Shown here one piece after another: positions 47,419-56,820 of a stretch of DNA of 64,000 nt; within the stretch, counting starts at the first letter, position 1; each line of letters begins with the position of its first letter. Source of the DNA: an uncultured Methylobacillus sp. (GTDB lineage: Bacteria > Pseudomonadota > Gammaproteobacteria > Burkholderiales > Methylophilaceae); NCBI GenBank assembly GCA_946478865.1, contig CAMLDO010000006.1:1-64000 (forward strand). Reading direction: 5' to 3'. The notes beneath the pieces were generated by a model. It did no database searches. It was given only the letters and a program-made list of their open reading frames with translations, and was not told where the DNA came from. Made by a program: the position numbers and the translations under genes.

Positions 47419-47943
47419 CTAGCTTGACGCGATTTTCATGAATTCGGGCAATGCCAGTAATGCCTTGATGTCGATTTCCTGCCAGGTATCCCCGGCTGCA
47501 TCGTGAAACACCCGTCCCCCGAGCCAGTGGCCGGGCATGGCTTCGTCTGCGCGCTCCTCCATCTGGTCGAGCGCGCGCAGACCCACGATGGCGCTAACCA
47601 GCAGCCCCGCATGCGCCTTGTATTTCTGATGGATCAACAGGATGCGGCTGGCAACGCCTATGGTCGTGGCCGAGCCCCCCGCAAACTGCGACAGGTCGCT
47701 GACGCCGTAGAGATTGCCCCGCACGTTGGCCATGCCGAGAAACCAGGATCTGCTGAGCGGAACCGGATGAACTTCGGGAACCGGCAGCACCTCGCTGATA
47801 TCGTCGAGACGTACCAGCAACCTTCTGTCTCCGGCACGCACACCGAGACGATTGCGCGTGTTGGCATCAGCCGCACGCGTCTGGTCCTTGATGCGAACCA
47901 GGATGTCTTCCTGGTATTTGCGCAGGTCTAGGGTTCTGGCCAT
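47419..47943 (-). CDS. pilI: CheW-like coupling protein
   Basis: 174 residues forming a single CheW domain (RRLLVRLDDISEVLPVPEVHPVPLSRSWFLGMANVRGNLYGVSDL). It couples the PilJ receptor to the ChpA kinase in the cytoplasm. Its place between pilH and pilJ is the standard order. Confidence 0.92.
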   Translation of the reverse strand: MARTLDLRKYQEDILVRIKDQTRAADANTRNRLGVRAGDRRLLVRLDDISEVLPVPEVHPVPLSRSWFLGMANVRGNLYGVSDLSQFAGGSATTIGVASRILLIHQKYKAHAGLLVSAIVGLRALDQMEERADEAMPGHWLGGRVFHDAAGDTWQEIDIKALLALPEFMKIASS

Positions 47944-47961
47944 GGAAAATCGTGATCCCGA

Positions 47962-48327
47962 TCAGCCCAGTGCCGCAATCTTGGCCAGCAGGTCGGCTTC
48001 GACCACCGGCTTGACCACGCATTCCTTGGCGCCTTGGCGCAACGCCCACACGCGGTCGGTCAGTTGCTCCTTGCCGGTGCAGACCAGCACCGGAATATGC
48101 GCGGTCTCAGGCGCCTTTGTCAGCGCACGCGTAGTCTGGAAGCCGTTCAGTCCGGGCATGATGACGTCCATGAGCACGAGGTCGGGCAGTTCCACCTTGA
48201 CGCGTTCAAGGGCCTCCTCGCCGCTTTCCGCCTGGCTGACGGTATAGCCGTTGCGCGTCAGTATCTCGTTGAGAAAAAAACGGTCGGTTGCAGAGTCGTC
48301 CACGATCATGATTTTGGTGATGGGCAT
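47962..48327 (-). CDS. pilH: Twitching motility response regulator PilH
   Basis: A 121-residue single receiver: IMIVDDSATDRFFLNEIL, phospho-Asp in LVLMDVIMPGLNG, switch Thr in LVCTGKE and Lys in VVKPV. In Pseudomonas PilH acts as the phosphate sink or retraction-biasing partner of PilG. Assigned PilH by position after pilG. Confidence 0.9.
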   Translation of the reverse strand: MPITKIMIVDDSATDRFFLNEILTRNGYTVSQAESGEEALERVKVELPDLVLMDVIMPGLNGFQTTRALTKAPETAHIPVLVCTGKEQLTDRVWALRQGAKECVVKPVVEADLLAKIAALG

Positions 48328-48351
48328 GCCGGCACTCTCGTTCTGGTTGAT

Positions 48352-48744
48352 CTATTTGTTGGCGGTATGGCGGGTCACCGCATCCAGCAGGCTGTCGGCG
48401 GTGAACGGTTTGGTCAGGTACTCATCGGAGCCGACCATGCGCCCGCGAGCGCGGTCGAACAGGCCGTCCTTGCTGGACAGCATGATGACGGGGGTATTGC
48501 GGAAGCGTTCGTTTTTCTTGATGAGGGTGCAGGTCTGATAGCCGTCGAGGCGCGGCATCATGATATCGACGAAGATCACGTCGGGAAGGTGGTCCGCGAT
48601 CTTGGAAAGCGCGTCAAAGCCGTCTTCCGCGAGGATGATCTCGCAGCCGGCCTTGCCCAGAAAGATTTCGGCGCTGCGTCGGATGGTGCTGCTGTCGTCG
48701 ATCACCATGACCTTCACGCCTGCGAGGCTGTTCGCCTTTTCCAC
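48352..48744 (-). CDS. pilG: Twitching motility response regulator PilG
   Basis: A 130-residue receiver: VMVIDDSSTIRRSAEIFL, phospho-Asp in VIFVDIMMPRLDG, MLSSKD and LTKPF. PilG promotes pilus extension in Pseudomonas. The start is GTG at 48744 with GGGGAG before it. It is the first gene of the chp operon; the promoter must lie in the 336-base gap upstream. Confidence 0.9.
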   Translation of the reverse strand: MEKANSLAGVKVMVIDDSSTIRRSAEIFLGKAGCEIILAEDGFDALSKIADHLPDVIFVDIMMPRLDGYQTCTLIKKNERFRNTPVIMLSSKDGLFDRARGRMVGSDEYLTKPFTADSLLDAVTRHTANK

Positions 48745-49080
48745 CGTTGCTCCCCTTGTGTTTTTTTTGTGAACGACGCGATTCGTACGGCTGGGACGAT
48801 ACTGTGCGCCCCTGTTTGCGAGCCATTATGTCTGCGGGGCGAAAAATTATCCAGCGCCTTTCGTCCCGCTTTTACCGCCGTTTGTCGAGACGTTCCGCAA
48901 GCGCTGGATAAACTACACGATTCATATTGCTCCGGCAATTCGGTTGGGTTTAAACTCGCCGCACGCCCGGCTCCATAACAAGGGCAACGTAAGTATTACA
49001 TTACGGATAACTCAGCCTAAGTTGTTGTTACATCGATGCGTTTCCTGCCGTCTTATTGAGACAGGCTCGCTGCGCCGACG
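48745..49080. other. Divergent intergenic region between pilG and the FIST gene
   Basis: No gene is supported. It must hold the promoters of both the chp operon and the FIST gene. A perfect 11-base inverted repeat TTATCCAGCGC (48847-48857) and GCGCTGGATAA (48901-48911) is separated by 43 bases, large enough for a long-armed hairpin or two operator half-sites. Confidence 0.5.
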
Positions 49081-50286
49081 ATGACTTACGCCCGTTATCG
49101 AGAACAAGACTGGAACCCACATATGCTGATCAAACAGGAAGCCGTCACCGGCAAGCAGGCACTCAAAGACCTTCCCAAGGCCTCGCCCTTGCCTTCCGCC
49201 AATCTGGTTCTGGTATTCGGCTCGGTCAAGCGCTTCGGCGAAGCCAAGCTGGCTGCATCGATGAAGGAGCGCTACCCTTCCGCTCATATTATCGGCTGTA
49301 CGACGGCAGGCGAAATCAGCGACGAAGGAGTGTTCGACGACAGCCTGCAAATCACCGCGGTCCAGTGGGAACGTACCACCATGCGCGTCGCCGACATGCG
49401 TGTCTCGGACATGAAAGGCTCGTTCCAGTCCGGCGCTACCCTGGCGGCCAGCCTCAAAGCAGATAACCTGCGCGCCGTCCTGGTGTTCTCCGACGGCCTG
49501 AGCGTCAACGGCACGGAAGTGCTCAAGGGCTTCCAGAGCGTGATCGGGAACGAGATTCCCATCGTAGGCGGTATGGCCGGCGACAATGCGGCTTTTACCC
49601 GCACCCTGCTGCTGCACAACGACACCGTCAGCGACCACCTCGTGATCGCAATCGGCCTGTACGGCAACCACCTCGTCACGGCCAGCGGCGCATTAGGCGG
49701 CTGGAAGCCATATGGCCCGCCGCGCAAGGTCACGCGCTCGGACAAGAACGTGGTTTATGAAATGGATGGCAAACCCGCGCTGCCGCTGTATCGCATGTAC
49801 ATCGGCGAGCACTATGCCAAGGGACTGCCCGGCACGGGCCTCAAGTTCCCGTTCGCCATCGTCGGCGAAGGCGGCCGTAACGTGGAAACCGTGCGTACGC
49901 TGCTGAGTATCGACCCCGCCAACAACAGCCTCACCTTTGCCGGTGACGTGCCGGAAGGCGAAACCATCCGCCTGTGCCAGACCACGCACGATCGTCTCGT
50001 GGAAGGTGCCGGCGGCGCGGCCAAGATGGTCGCGGAATCGCTGCCGCCGCAAGCGATCAATGCGCCGGGCCTCGCCATCTGCGTGAGCTGCGTGGGCCGC
50101 AAGCTGGTGATGGCGGAACAGATTGCAGACGAAATCCGCATCGTCAAAAGCACGCTGGGTGGACAGGCAGCGATTACCGGCTTCTATTCCAACGGCGAAT
50201 TCTGTCCGACCTCCAGCGCCGACCAGAGCGTGCTGCACAACCAGACCATGACCATCGGCTATCTCACCGAGGACATGGCAGCCTAA
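49081..50286 (+). CDS. FIST-domain sensory protein
   Basis: 401 residues covering FIST_N (about 40-230, with HIIGCTTAGEISDEGVFDD and IVGGMAGDNAAF) and FIST_C (about 245-385, with GLKFPFAIVGEGG and AICVSCVGRK). There is no signal peptide or membrane helix, so it is cytoplasmic. FIST proteins are predicted small-ligand (amino-acid-like) sensors often encoded with chemotaxis or c-di-GMP genes. Here it is divergent from pilG. The start at 49081 is weakly supported; an ATG at 49123 is possible. Confidence 0.88.
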   Translation: MTYARYREQDWNPHMLIKQEAVTGKQALKDLPKASPLPSANLVLVFGSVKRFGEAKLAASMKERYPSAHIIGCTTAGEISDEGVFDDSLQITAVQWERTTMRVADMRVSDMKGSFQSGATLAASLKADNLRAVLVFSDGLSVNGTEVLKGFQSVIGNEIPIVGGMAGDNAAFTRTLLLHNDTVSDHLVIAIGLYGNHLVTASGALGGWKPYGPPRKVTRSDKNVVYEMDGKPALPLYRMYIGEHYAKGLPGTGLKFPFAIVGEGGRNVETVRTLLSIDPANNSLTFAGDVPEGETIRLCQTTHDRLVEGAGGAAKMVAESLPPQAINAPGLAICVSCVGRKLVMAEQIADEIRIVKSTLGGQAAITGFYSNGEFCPTSSADQSVLHNQTMTIGYLTEDMAA

Positions 50287-50296
50287 GCACTTGCAC

Positions 50297-50324
50297 GGGC
50301 GGAACGGCTACGGCAGTTCCGCCC
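50297..50324. terminator. Hairpin at the convergent ends of the FIST gene and hrpA
   Basis: GGGCGGAAC/GTTCCGCCC arms with a 10-base loop overlap the last codons of hrpA. On the plus strand CAGATTTTC follows, a short T-run, so it is a plausible terminator for the FIST gene. Confidence 0.6.
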
Positions 50325-53300
50325 AGATTTTCTCCAGCCGCTTCACCGACACCGGGAACGGCGTCTTCAATTCCTGCGCGAACAACGACACGCGCAACTC
50401 CTCGATCAGCCAGCGGAAATCCTCCAGCGCCTCGCTCGCGCCCTCGGCCTTGCGTTCGGCAATGACGCGCGTTTCCCAGCGCTGCCATAGTTCCTGCACC
50501 GCCTGCGCGCTGCGGGTATCGCGCTCGACGCTGCTGGGATATTTTTCCAGACGCATGCGCAGTGCCTTCAGATAGCGCGGGATGTGCTGCAGGCGCTCCC
50601 ATGGCGTCGTACTGAAAAAACGCTTGGGCAGCAGGCGTGCGTATTGATCTTCCACCTCGCGCTTCACTCGCGACATCGCAGGTGGCAGGCCGTTAAGCTT
50701 TTGCGCGAGCGGCTGCACCTCGGCGGCGATGGCTTGCGCGAGGCGTCCCGCGCCCTCCACTACGGCCGGCAAACGCGTCCGGGCACGCGCCTTGAGCGCC
50801 ATGAAGTCGGCGTTGCTGCGCGGCAGCTCGTCCTCGCCGATGAATGCACGGTCGGCGATCGCGGTCAGCATGTCCTCGCGCAGATCGTCCGGATTCATGA
50901 TGTTGCGCAGCAGCATCGCGTACTGGTTGAAGCCGGGCAGGCCTTTTTCCAGCTGCTTCATCTGCTCCTTGAGCTCGAAGCGCATAAGCCGGCGCACGCC
51001 CTTGCGGTGCGATTCCAGCGCGGCGGCTTCGGTATCGAACAGCTTGACCGCGACGCTGTCGCCACTGTCTTCCAGCGCCGGATAGCCGGTCATCTGGCGG
51101 TTGTTGCGGGTGAAATCCAGTTTCTTCGGCAGATCGCCGAAGTCCCACTGCTTGAGACCGGTCTTTTCGATATCCGGCTGGCCGCTGCGGAAGGTGAGCT
51201 GCGCCGCTTGGCCGAGCTGATTTTTCAGCGCCAGCCAGTCGCGTCCCATCGCCAGCTCGCGACCGGCGTCGTCAATCACGCGGAAATTCATGAGCAGATG
51301 CGGCGGGATGGGCTCCGCCCATTCGCTCGCGGACAACTTCAGCCCAGTGCGCTGGCGAATGTATTCGGCCACCGCCTCCAGCAGCCTGCCCTCGCCCATC
51401 TTCGCCTTTTCAAGAAAACCTGTGACGAAGTCGGGCACCGGCACGCATACGCGGCGTATGGTCTTGGGTAAGGATTTGATCAAGTGCGTGATTTTCTCGC
51501 GGATCATGCCCGGCACCAGCCATTCGGCCTGCGTCGGGTCGAGCTGGTTCAATAGCGCCAGCGGGATGGTCGCGGTCACGCCGTCGAGCGGATGTCCCGG
51601 CTCGAAACGGTACTTGAGCGGTACTTGCGTACCGTCGAGATCGAAAGTCTCCGGGAACTGTGCCTCAGTCACGCTGCTCGCCGCATGGCGCATAAGATCG
51701 TCGCGCGTCAGGTACAGCAGTTTCGGGTTTTCCTTCTCCGCATCCTGCCGCCATTTCTCGAAACCGGCGCCATTGACGATGCCTTCGGGAATACGCGCGT
51801 CGTAGAACGCGAACAGTGCATGCTCGTCCACCAGCACGTCCTGACGGCGGGCCTTGTGCTCAAGTTCCTCAATCTCCTGCATCAGGCGCTGGTTAGCCGC
51901 GAAGAAGGGTGCGCGCGTGTCGAATTCCATGTTCGCCAGCGCCTCGCGGATGAAGATCTCACGCGATTCCACCGGATCGATCGGACCGTAGTGCACGCGC
52001 CGCTTGGGCACGATAGTGAGGCCGTACAGGCTGACGCGCTCCCACGCCACCACCTGCGCTGGCTTGCGATCCCAGCGCGGGTCGCTGTAATGGCTCTGTG
52101 TCAGGCCACGTGCCAGCGGTTCGATCCAGTCGGGATTGATATCGGCCACGCCACGCGCATAGAGCTTGGCGGTTTCCATGAGCTCGGCCGCCATCACCCA
52201 TTTCGGACGGCGTTTCTTGAGCGATGAGCCGGGCGCGACATGGAAACGGATGCCGCGCGCGCCGAGGTAACTCTCAGCCTCGCCGTCCTTGAAACCGATA
52301 TTGCCCAGCAAACCTGCGAGTAATGCGCGGTGAATCTGGTCGTAGCCCGCTTCCTGCTCGTTCGGCTTCAACTCCATATCGGCAACGATGCCGGCCAGCT
52401 GGCCGTGTAGCTCGCGCCATTCTTTCAAGCGCAGAAAAGACAGGAAATTCTGGTGGCACTTGTTCAACAAATCGCGATTCGACTTCTTATGCTTGAGCGC
52501 ATCGTCGTAGAATTCCCACAGCTTGAGGAAACCCATGAAATCCGAGCGCTCGTCGGCAAACTTGGCATGCGCCTGGTCGGCCGCCTCGCGCTTGTCCATC
52601 GGTCGTTCGCGCGGGTCCTGGATAGCCAGCGCAGAACCGATGATCAGGATTTCTTTCAGGCAGTTCTCGCGCTTGGCGGCGAGGATCATGCGGCCGATGC
52701 GCGGGTCCAGCGGCAGCTTGGCGAGTTGCTGGCCGACCTCGGTGATGCGGCGGTTTTCGTCCACCGCACCGAGCTCCTGCAACAACTGATAGCCGTCGGC
52801 GATCAGGCGCGAATACGGCGCCTCGATGAATGGGAATTCGGCCACATCGCCCAGCTTGAGCGATGCCATGCGCAGGATCACCGACGCAAGCGAGGAACGC
52901 AGGATTTCGGGGTCGGTGAACTCCGAGCGGTTATTGAAATCCTCTTCCGAGTACAAGCGCACGCAGATGCCGTTGGACACCCGGCCGCAACGGCCTGCGC
53001 GCTGGCGCGCCGCTGCCTGCGAAATCTTCTCAATTTGCAATTGCTCGACCTTGGCGCGGGCGCTGTAGCGGTTGACGCGCGCCAAACCGGTGTCGATCAC
53101 GTACTTGATGCCAGGCACGGTGAGCGAAGTCTCGGCGACGTTGGTCGCGAGCACGATGCGGCGTCCGCCTGAGGGACGGAACACCTTTTGCTGATCCTCA
53201 ATCGACAATCGCGCAAACAATGGCAGGATTTCCGCGCCCTTGGGATGATGTTTTCTGAGGTGTTCGGCGGTATCGCGAATCTCGCGCTCGCCGGGCAGAA

Positions 53301-54204
53301 ACACCAGGATATCGCCGCCGCCGAGGCGCGACAGATCGTCCACCGCGTCAAGGATCGCGGCTTCCATGGTCTCTTCCTGCTCGTCTTCCTCGGTTTCCTG
53401 CAACGGCCGGTAGCGCACTTCGACCGGGTACATGCGACCCGACACCTCGATTACCGGCGCGCCGTCGAAATGCTGCGAGAAGCGATCCGCATCGATGGTC
53501 GCGGAAGTGACGATCACCTTGAGGTCGGGCCTTTTCGGCAGCAGCTGCTTGAGATAGCCCAGCAGGAAATCGATGTTCAGGCTGCGCTCATGCGCCTCGT
53601 CGATGATGAGTGTGTCGTAGGCGTTGAGGAAACGGTCGCCTTGCGTCTCGGCAAGCAGGATGCCATCGGTCATCAGCTTGATATGGCTGGTCTCGGACAG
53701 CTTGTCGTTGAAGCGGACCTTGTAACCCACCGCCTCGCCCAGAGGCGTTTTCAGTTCCTGTGCGATACGTGAAGCCACCGAGCGCGCGGCGATGCGGCGC
53801 GGCTGGGTGTGGCCGATCAGGCCGGCAACGCCACGCCCCAGCTCCAGGCATATCTTGGGCAATTGCGTGGTCTTGCCCGAGCCGGTCTCGCCGCAAACGA
53901 TGACCACCTGGTGCTTGGCAATCGCTGCCGCAATTTCGTCCTTGCGTTGATTGACCGGCAGGTCCTGACCGAAATCGGGCTTGGGCAAGCTGGCACGGCG
54001 AGCGGCATAGCGGCGCGACGAGCTTTCGATCTTCGCCGCCACATCCGCCAAAATACGATCCGCGGGCTTGCCCGCCTTGAGCGCGTCCCGCGCATCGCGC
54101 AGTTTGCGTTGCAAGGGATAACGATCAGCCAGCATGCAGTGCGGCAGCTGAGCCTCGAACTGTTCGATGACGCGGGAAGGAGAAGGCATGGAAGGACTGG
54201 TCAT
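50308..54204 (-). CDS. hrpA: ATP-dependent RNA helicase HrpA
   Basis: 1298 residues of a DEAH-box helicase. Motif I is GETGSGKTTQLPK, motif II DEAHERSLN, motif III SATID, and motif VI is in QRAGRCGRV. The helicase-associated region and the long HrpA-specific C-terminal domain (DUF3418) follow. HrpA acts on stalled ribosomes and structured RNA. Standard length. It stands alone, divergent from the Cpx-like operon. Confidence 0.96.
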   Translation of the reverse strand: MTSPSMPSPSRVIEQFEAQLPHCMLADRYPLQRKLRDARDALKAGKPADRILADVAAKIESSSRRYAARRASLPKPDFGQDLPVNQRKDEIAAAIAKHQVVIVCGETGSGKTTQLPKICLELGRGVAGLIGHTQPRRIAARSVASRIAQELKTPLGEAVGYKVRFNDKLSETSHIKLMTDGILLAETQGDRFLNAYDTLIIDEAHERSLNIDFLLGYLKQLLPKRPDLKVIVTSATIDADRFSQHFDGAPVIEVSGRMYPVEVRYRPLQETEEDEQEETMEAAILDAVDDLSRLGGGDILVFLPGEREIRDTAEHLRKHHPKGAEILPLFARLSIEDQQKVFRPSGGRRIVLATNVAETSLTVPGIKYVIDTGLARVNRYSARAKVEQLQIEKISQAAARQRAGRCGRVSNGICVRLYSEEDFNNRSEFTDPEILRSSLASVILRMASLKLGDVAEFPFIEAPYSRLIADGYQLLQELGAVDENRRITEVGQQLAKLPLDPRIGRMILAAKRENCLKEILIIGSALAIQDPRERPMDKREAADQAHAKFADERSDFMGFLKLWEFYDDALKHKKSNRDLLNKCHQNFLSFLRLKEWRELHGQLAGIVADMELKPNEQEAGYDQIHRALLAGLLGNIGFKDGEAESYLGARGIRFHVAPGSSLKKRRPKWVMAAELMETAKLYARGVADINPDWIEPLARGLTQSHYSDPRWDRKPAQVVAWERVSLYGLTIVPKRRVHYGPIDPVESREIFIREALANMEFDTRAPFFAANQRLMQEIEELEHKARRQDVLVDEHALFAFYDARIPEGIVNGAGFEKWRQDAEKENPKLLYLTRDDLMRHAASSVTEAQFPETFDLDGTQVPLKYRFEPGHPLDGVTATIPLALLNQLDPTQAEWLVPGMIREKITHLIKSLPKTIRRVCVPVPDFVTGFLEKAKMGEGRLLEAVAEYIRQRTGLKLSASEWAEPIPPHLLMNFRVIDDAGRELAMGRDWLALKNQLGQAAQLTFRSGQPDIEKTGLKQWDFGDLPKKLDFTRNNRQMTGYPALEDSGDSVAVKLFDTEAAALESHRKGVRRLMRFELKEQMKQLEKGLPGFNQYAMLLRNIMNPDDLREDMLTAIADRAFIGEDELPRSNADFMALKARARTRLPAVVEGAGRLAQAIAAEVQPLAQKLNGLPPAMSRVKREVEDQYARLLPKRFFSTTPWERLQHIPRYLKALRMRLEKYPSSVERDTRSAQAVQELWQRWETRVIAERKAEGASEALEDFRWLIEELRVSLFAQELKTPFPVSVKRLEKIWAELP

Positions 54205-54339
54205 GGGCCGCGAATTTTACCATGCCGGGCGGCTGCGTCGCGGAAGGTAAAAAACGGTAAAACTGCGCCTCGTCCCCTACCCCATAGTGCGGCACTTGGT
54301 TAACATGCCGGGATTGTTTTTATTGGAAAAAGTGCGCTC

Positions 54340-55026
54340 ATGCCCAAGATTCTGCTGGTGGACGACGATGTCGAGCTTGTCAGCATGCTCAAGGAATATC
54401 TCGAGCAGGAGGGCTTCAACGTGAAGGCCGTCCACAATGGGGAAGAAGGTGTTGCGGAAGCCCATACCGGCCACTATGCGATTGCCGTGCTGGACGTGAT
54501 GATGCCGGTAATGAATGGGGTCGAGGCGCTGCGGCGTATCCGCGCTGATAGCGCCATGCCGGTGCTCATGCTGACCGCCAAGGGCGACGACATGGACAAG
54601 ATCATCGGGCTGGAACTGGGCGCCGACGACTATGTCCCCAAGCCTTGCACGCCGCGCGAACTGACCGCGCGCATCCGCGCCATCCTGCGTCGCGCCGAGA
54701 CCGCACAATCCCCGACACAATCCGCCACATTCTCGCTAGGCGCATTGACCATGTGGCCGCAGCAGCGACGTGCGGAATGGGACGGCGAGAACCTTGACCT
54801 CACCAGCAGCGAATACAATCTGCTGCTGGTGCTGGCGCGTAATGCCGGGCAACCTGTCAGCAAGAAGGAGCTATCCGAACAGGCACTCGGGCGCCCACTG
54901 GCGCGCTTCGACCGCAGCATCGACGTGCACCTGAGCAGCATCCGCCAAAAGCTCGGCAAACTGCCCGATGGGCGCTCCTGCATCCAGACCGTGCATCGCC
55001 TCGGCTATCAATACCTCAAGGAATAG
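54340..55026 (+). CDS. OmpR-family response regulator (CpxR-like)
   Basis: 228 residues: receiver (ILLVDDDVELVSML, phospho-Asp in AVLDVMMPVMNG, Lys in PKPC) and a winged-helix DNA-binding domain (LTSSEYNLLLVLARNAGQPVSKKEL, HRLGYQYLKE). It lies 14 bases before a sensor kinase and is followed by a Spy/CpxP-type gene, so the envelope-stress (Cpx/Rst-like) assignment rests on both sequence and context. Confidence 0.92.
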   Translation: MPKILLVDDDVELVSMLKEYLEQEGFNVKAVHNGEEGVAEAHTGHYAIAVLDVMMPVMNGVEALRRIRADSAMPVLMLTAKGDDMDKIIGLELGADDYVPKPCTPRELTARIRAILRRAETAQSPTQSATFSLGALTMWPQQRRAEWDGENLDLTSSEYNLLLVLARNAGQPVSKKELSEQALGRPLARFDRSIDVHLSSIRQKLGKLPDGRSCIQTVHRLGYQYLKE

Positions 55027-55040
55027 ATTCAGAGCATCGC

Positions 55041-56141
55041 ATGGGCCGTCTTTTCTGGAAGTTCTTTCTGTTCATCTGGCTGGTGCAACTGCTGGGCATG
55101 CTAGGCGTAGGTGCCAGCTTCTGGCTGCGCGACCACATCCGGGCCAAAGAAATCGCGCAGGCTGTATCGCCGCAGGCGGCCATGCACAGGCCACCGCCGC
55201 ATCACGAACCCAAGCACCTCCCGCCGCACGGTCCCAAGCTGCTACCGCCACCCGAGATGATCATCGCCAACCTGCTGGTCGGACTGCTGGCTGCCGGCGG
55301 ACTCGCCTGGTATTTCGCCAAGCCCATCCGCAACCTGCGCACGGCGTTCGATGCCGCCGCCGACGGTAAACTGGAAACCCGGCTGGGCGGGACGATGGGC
55401 CGACGGCGCGACGAACTGGCCGATCTCAGCCGCGATTTCGATCATATGGCGGAACGCCTGCAGACTCTGATGAGCAGCCAGCGCCATCTGCTGCATGACG
55501 TGTCGCATGAGCTGCGTTCACCGCTCGCCCGACTGCAGGCAGCTATCGGCCTCGCACGCCAGACCCCGGACAAGCTTGCAGCCTCGATGGACCGCATCGA
55601 ACTGGAAAGCACGCGCATCGATGCACTGGTGGGCGAACTGCTCACGCTGTCGCGGCTGGAAGCCGGTGTCACTGGCGATTTGAGCGAAGAAATCAACCTG
55701 GGCGAACTGGTCGCCGACATTGTCGAGGACGCACGTTTCGAAGCCAGCATTCATAACCGCACGGTGGAATTCCTGGGCGACTGCGAAGTCATCGTGCGGG
55801 GCCGCGCAGAGCTGCTGGGCCGGGCGATCGAGAATGTGATACGCAACGCGATCAAGCATACGCCGCAAGGCAGCTGGGTGTTGCTGCAGGCGGAATACAA
55901 GCCTGTTGAACATCTGCTGCAACTCAAGATTCGCGATAACGGTCCGGGCGTCCCCGAAGCGGAGTTGCAGAAAATCTTCGAACCGTTCTTCCGCAGCAGC
56001 ACCAGCACTGACGGTCACGGGCTCGGCCTCGCCATCGCACACCGCGTGGTGCAGGCGCACGGCGGCAGTATCCTGGCGCGCAATTGCGCCGGCGGCGGGC
56101 TCAGCGTCGAGATGACCTTCCCGGTTTTGCGCACTGCCTGA
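55041..56141 (+). CDS. Sensor histidine kinase (CpxA-like) with short His-rich periplasmic loop
   Basis: 366 residues: TM1 (about 9-29), a periplasmic loop of only about 43 residues (30-72) with six histidines and many prolines, TM2 (about 73-91), HAMP (about 92-145), HisKA with HDVSHELRSPL (phospho-His about 156), and HATPase with NVIRNAIKHTP and GHGLGLAIAHRVVQAHGG. It pairs with the regulator upstream. The His/Pro-rich loop suggests metal sensing, which is inference; true CpxA has a much larger sensor domain. Confidence 0.9.
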   Translation: MGRLFWKFFLFIWLVQLLGMLGVGASFWLRDHIRAKEIAQAVSPQAAMHRPPPHHEPKHLPPHGPKLLPPPEMIIANLLVGLLAAGGLAWYFAKPIRNLRTAFDAAADGKLETRLGGTMGRRRDELADLSRDFDHMAERLQTLMSSQRHLLHDVSHELRSPLARLQAAIGLARQTPDKLAASMDRIELESTRIDALVGELLTLSRLEAGVTGDLSEEINLGELVADIVEDARFEASIHNRTVEFLGDCEVIVRGRAELLGRAIENVIRNAIKHTPQGSWVLLQAEYKPVEHLLQLKIRDNGPGVPEAELQKIFEPFFRSSTSTDGHGLGLAIAHRVVQAHGGSILARNCAGGGLSVEMTFPVLRTA

Positions 56142-56264
56142 ACCCTCTTCTTTACCCGCATTTACCTCGCATTGACGGCAGCTTACATGCCGCGCTCCTA
56201 TGATGACTCCATCGTCACGGCCACGACGGCTTGCACGGTTTACTCATCGACTCAAGGAGACATC

Positions 56265-56786
56265 ATGAAACGCAACATTCCCGCCCTGCTAATCACCCTC
56301 GCCACTTTGCTCCCCACGCTGGCGCTTGCCCAACCTGAAGGCGACCGCGGTCCCGAGCGGTGCGCCAAGCCGGAGCATCGTCACGGACATCCTGACGCCG
56401 ATTTCATGAGCGCCGCACGGATGCCGCCCTTTCTGCATGGCATCGTATTGAGTGAATCGCAGAAGGACGCGATTTTCGGCATCCTGCATGCCGATGCCCC
56501 TGCCGTACGCACCCATATGAAAGCCGCGCAACAAGCGCATGAAGCGCTGCGCGCCCTGACGCTTTCTGACCGCTACGATGAAGCCAAGGCCAGGGAGCTG
56601 GCAGAAACCGCAGCCGACAACATGGCGGTATTGACGCTGCTGCGTTCGCATAGCGAATCGCGCATCTACCAATTGCTGACACCGGAACAGCGCAAACAGG
56701 TCAACGAACAGCGTGAAGAAGCTGGTCCGCATCCGGCCAATCTGCGCGCTATCAAACCCGTGCCGCATATGCAGCGCGCGATGTAA
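56265..56786 (+). CDS. Spy/CpxP-family periplasmic protein
   Basis: 173 residues: signal peptide to about residue 23 (LPTLALA), a His-rich N-terminus (KPEHRHGHPDADF), and a helical core with the LTxxQ-like LLTPEQRKQVNEQ. Spy/CpxP proteins are periplasmic chaperones or stress sensors that feed back on the Cpx kinase. AAGGAG precedes the ATG at 56265; a longer frame exists but would destroy the signal peptide. It is the third gene after the regulator and kinase, and probably their target. Confidence 0.88.
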   Translation: MKRNIPALLITLATLLPTLALAQPEGDRGPERCAKPEHRHGHPDADFMSAARMPPFLHGIVLSESQKDAIFGILHADAPAVRTHMKAAQQAHEALRALTLSDRYDEAKARELAETAADNMAVLTLLRSHSESRIYQLLTPEQRKQVNEQREEAGPHPANLRAIKPVPHMQRAM

Positions 56787-56795
56787 TTGTTTCCA

Positions 56796-56820
56796 GGTGA
56801 CGGCAATTCTTGCCGTCACC
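56796..56820 (+). terminator. Stem-loop after the Spy-like gene
   Basis: Perfect 11-base arms GGTGACGGCAA/TTGCCGTCACC with a 3-base loop, 10 bases after the stop codon. No T-run follows, so termination efficiency is doubtful. Confidence 0.65.
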
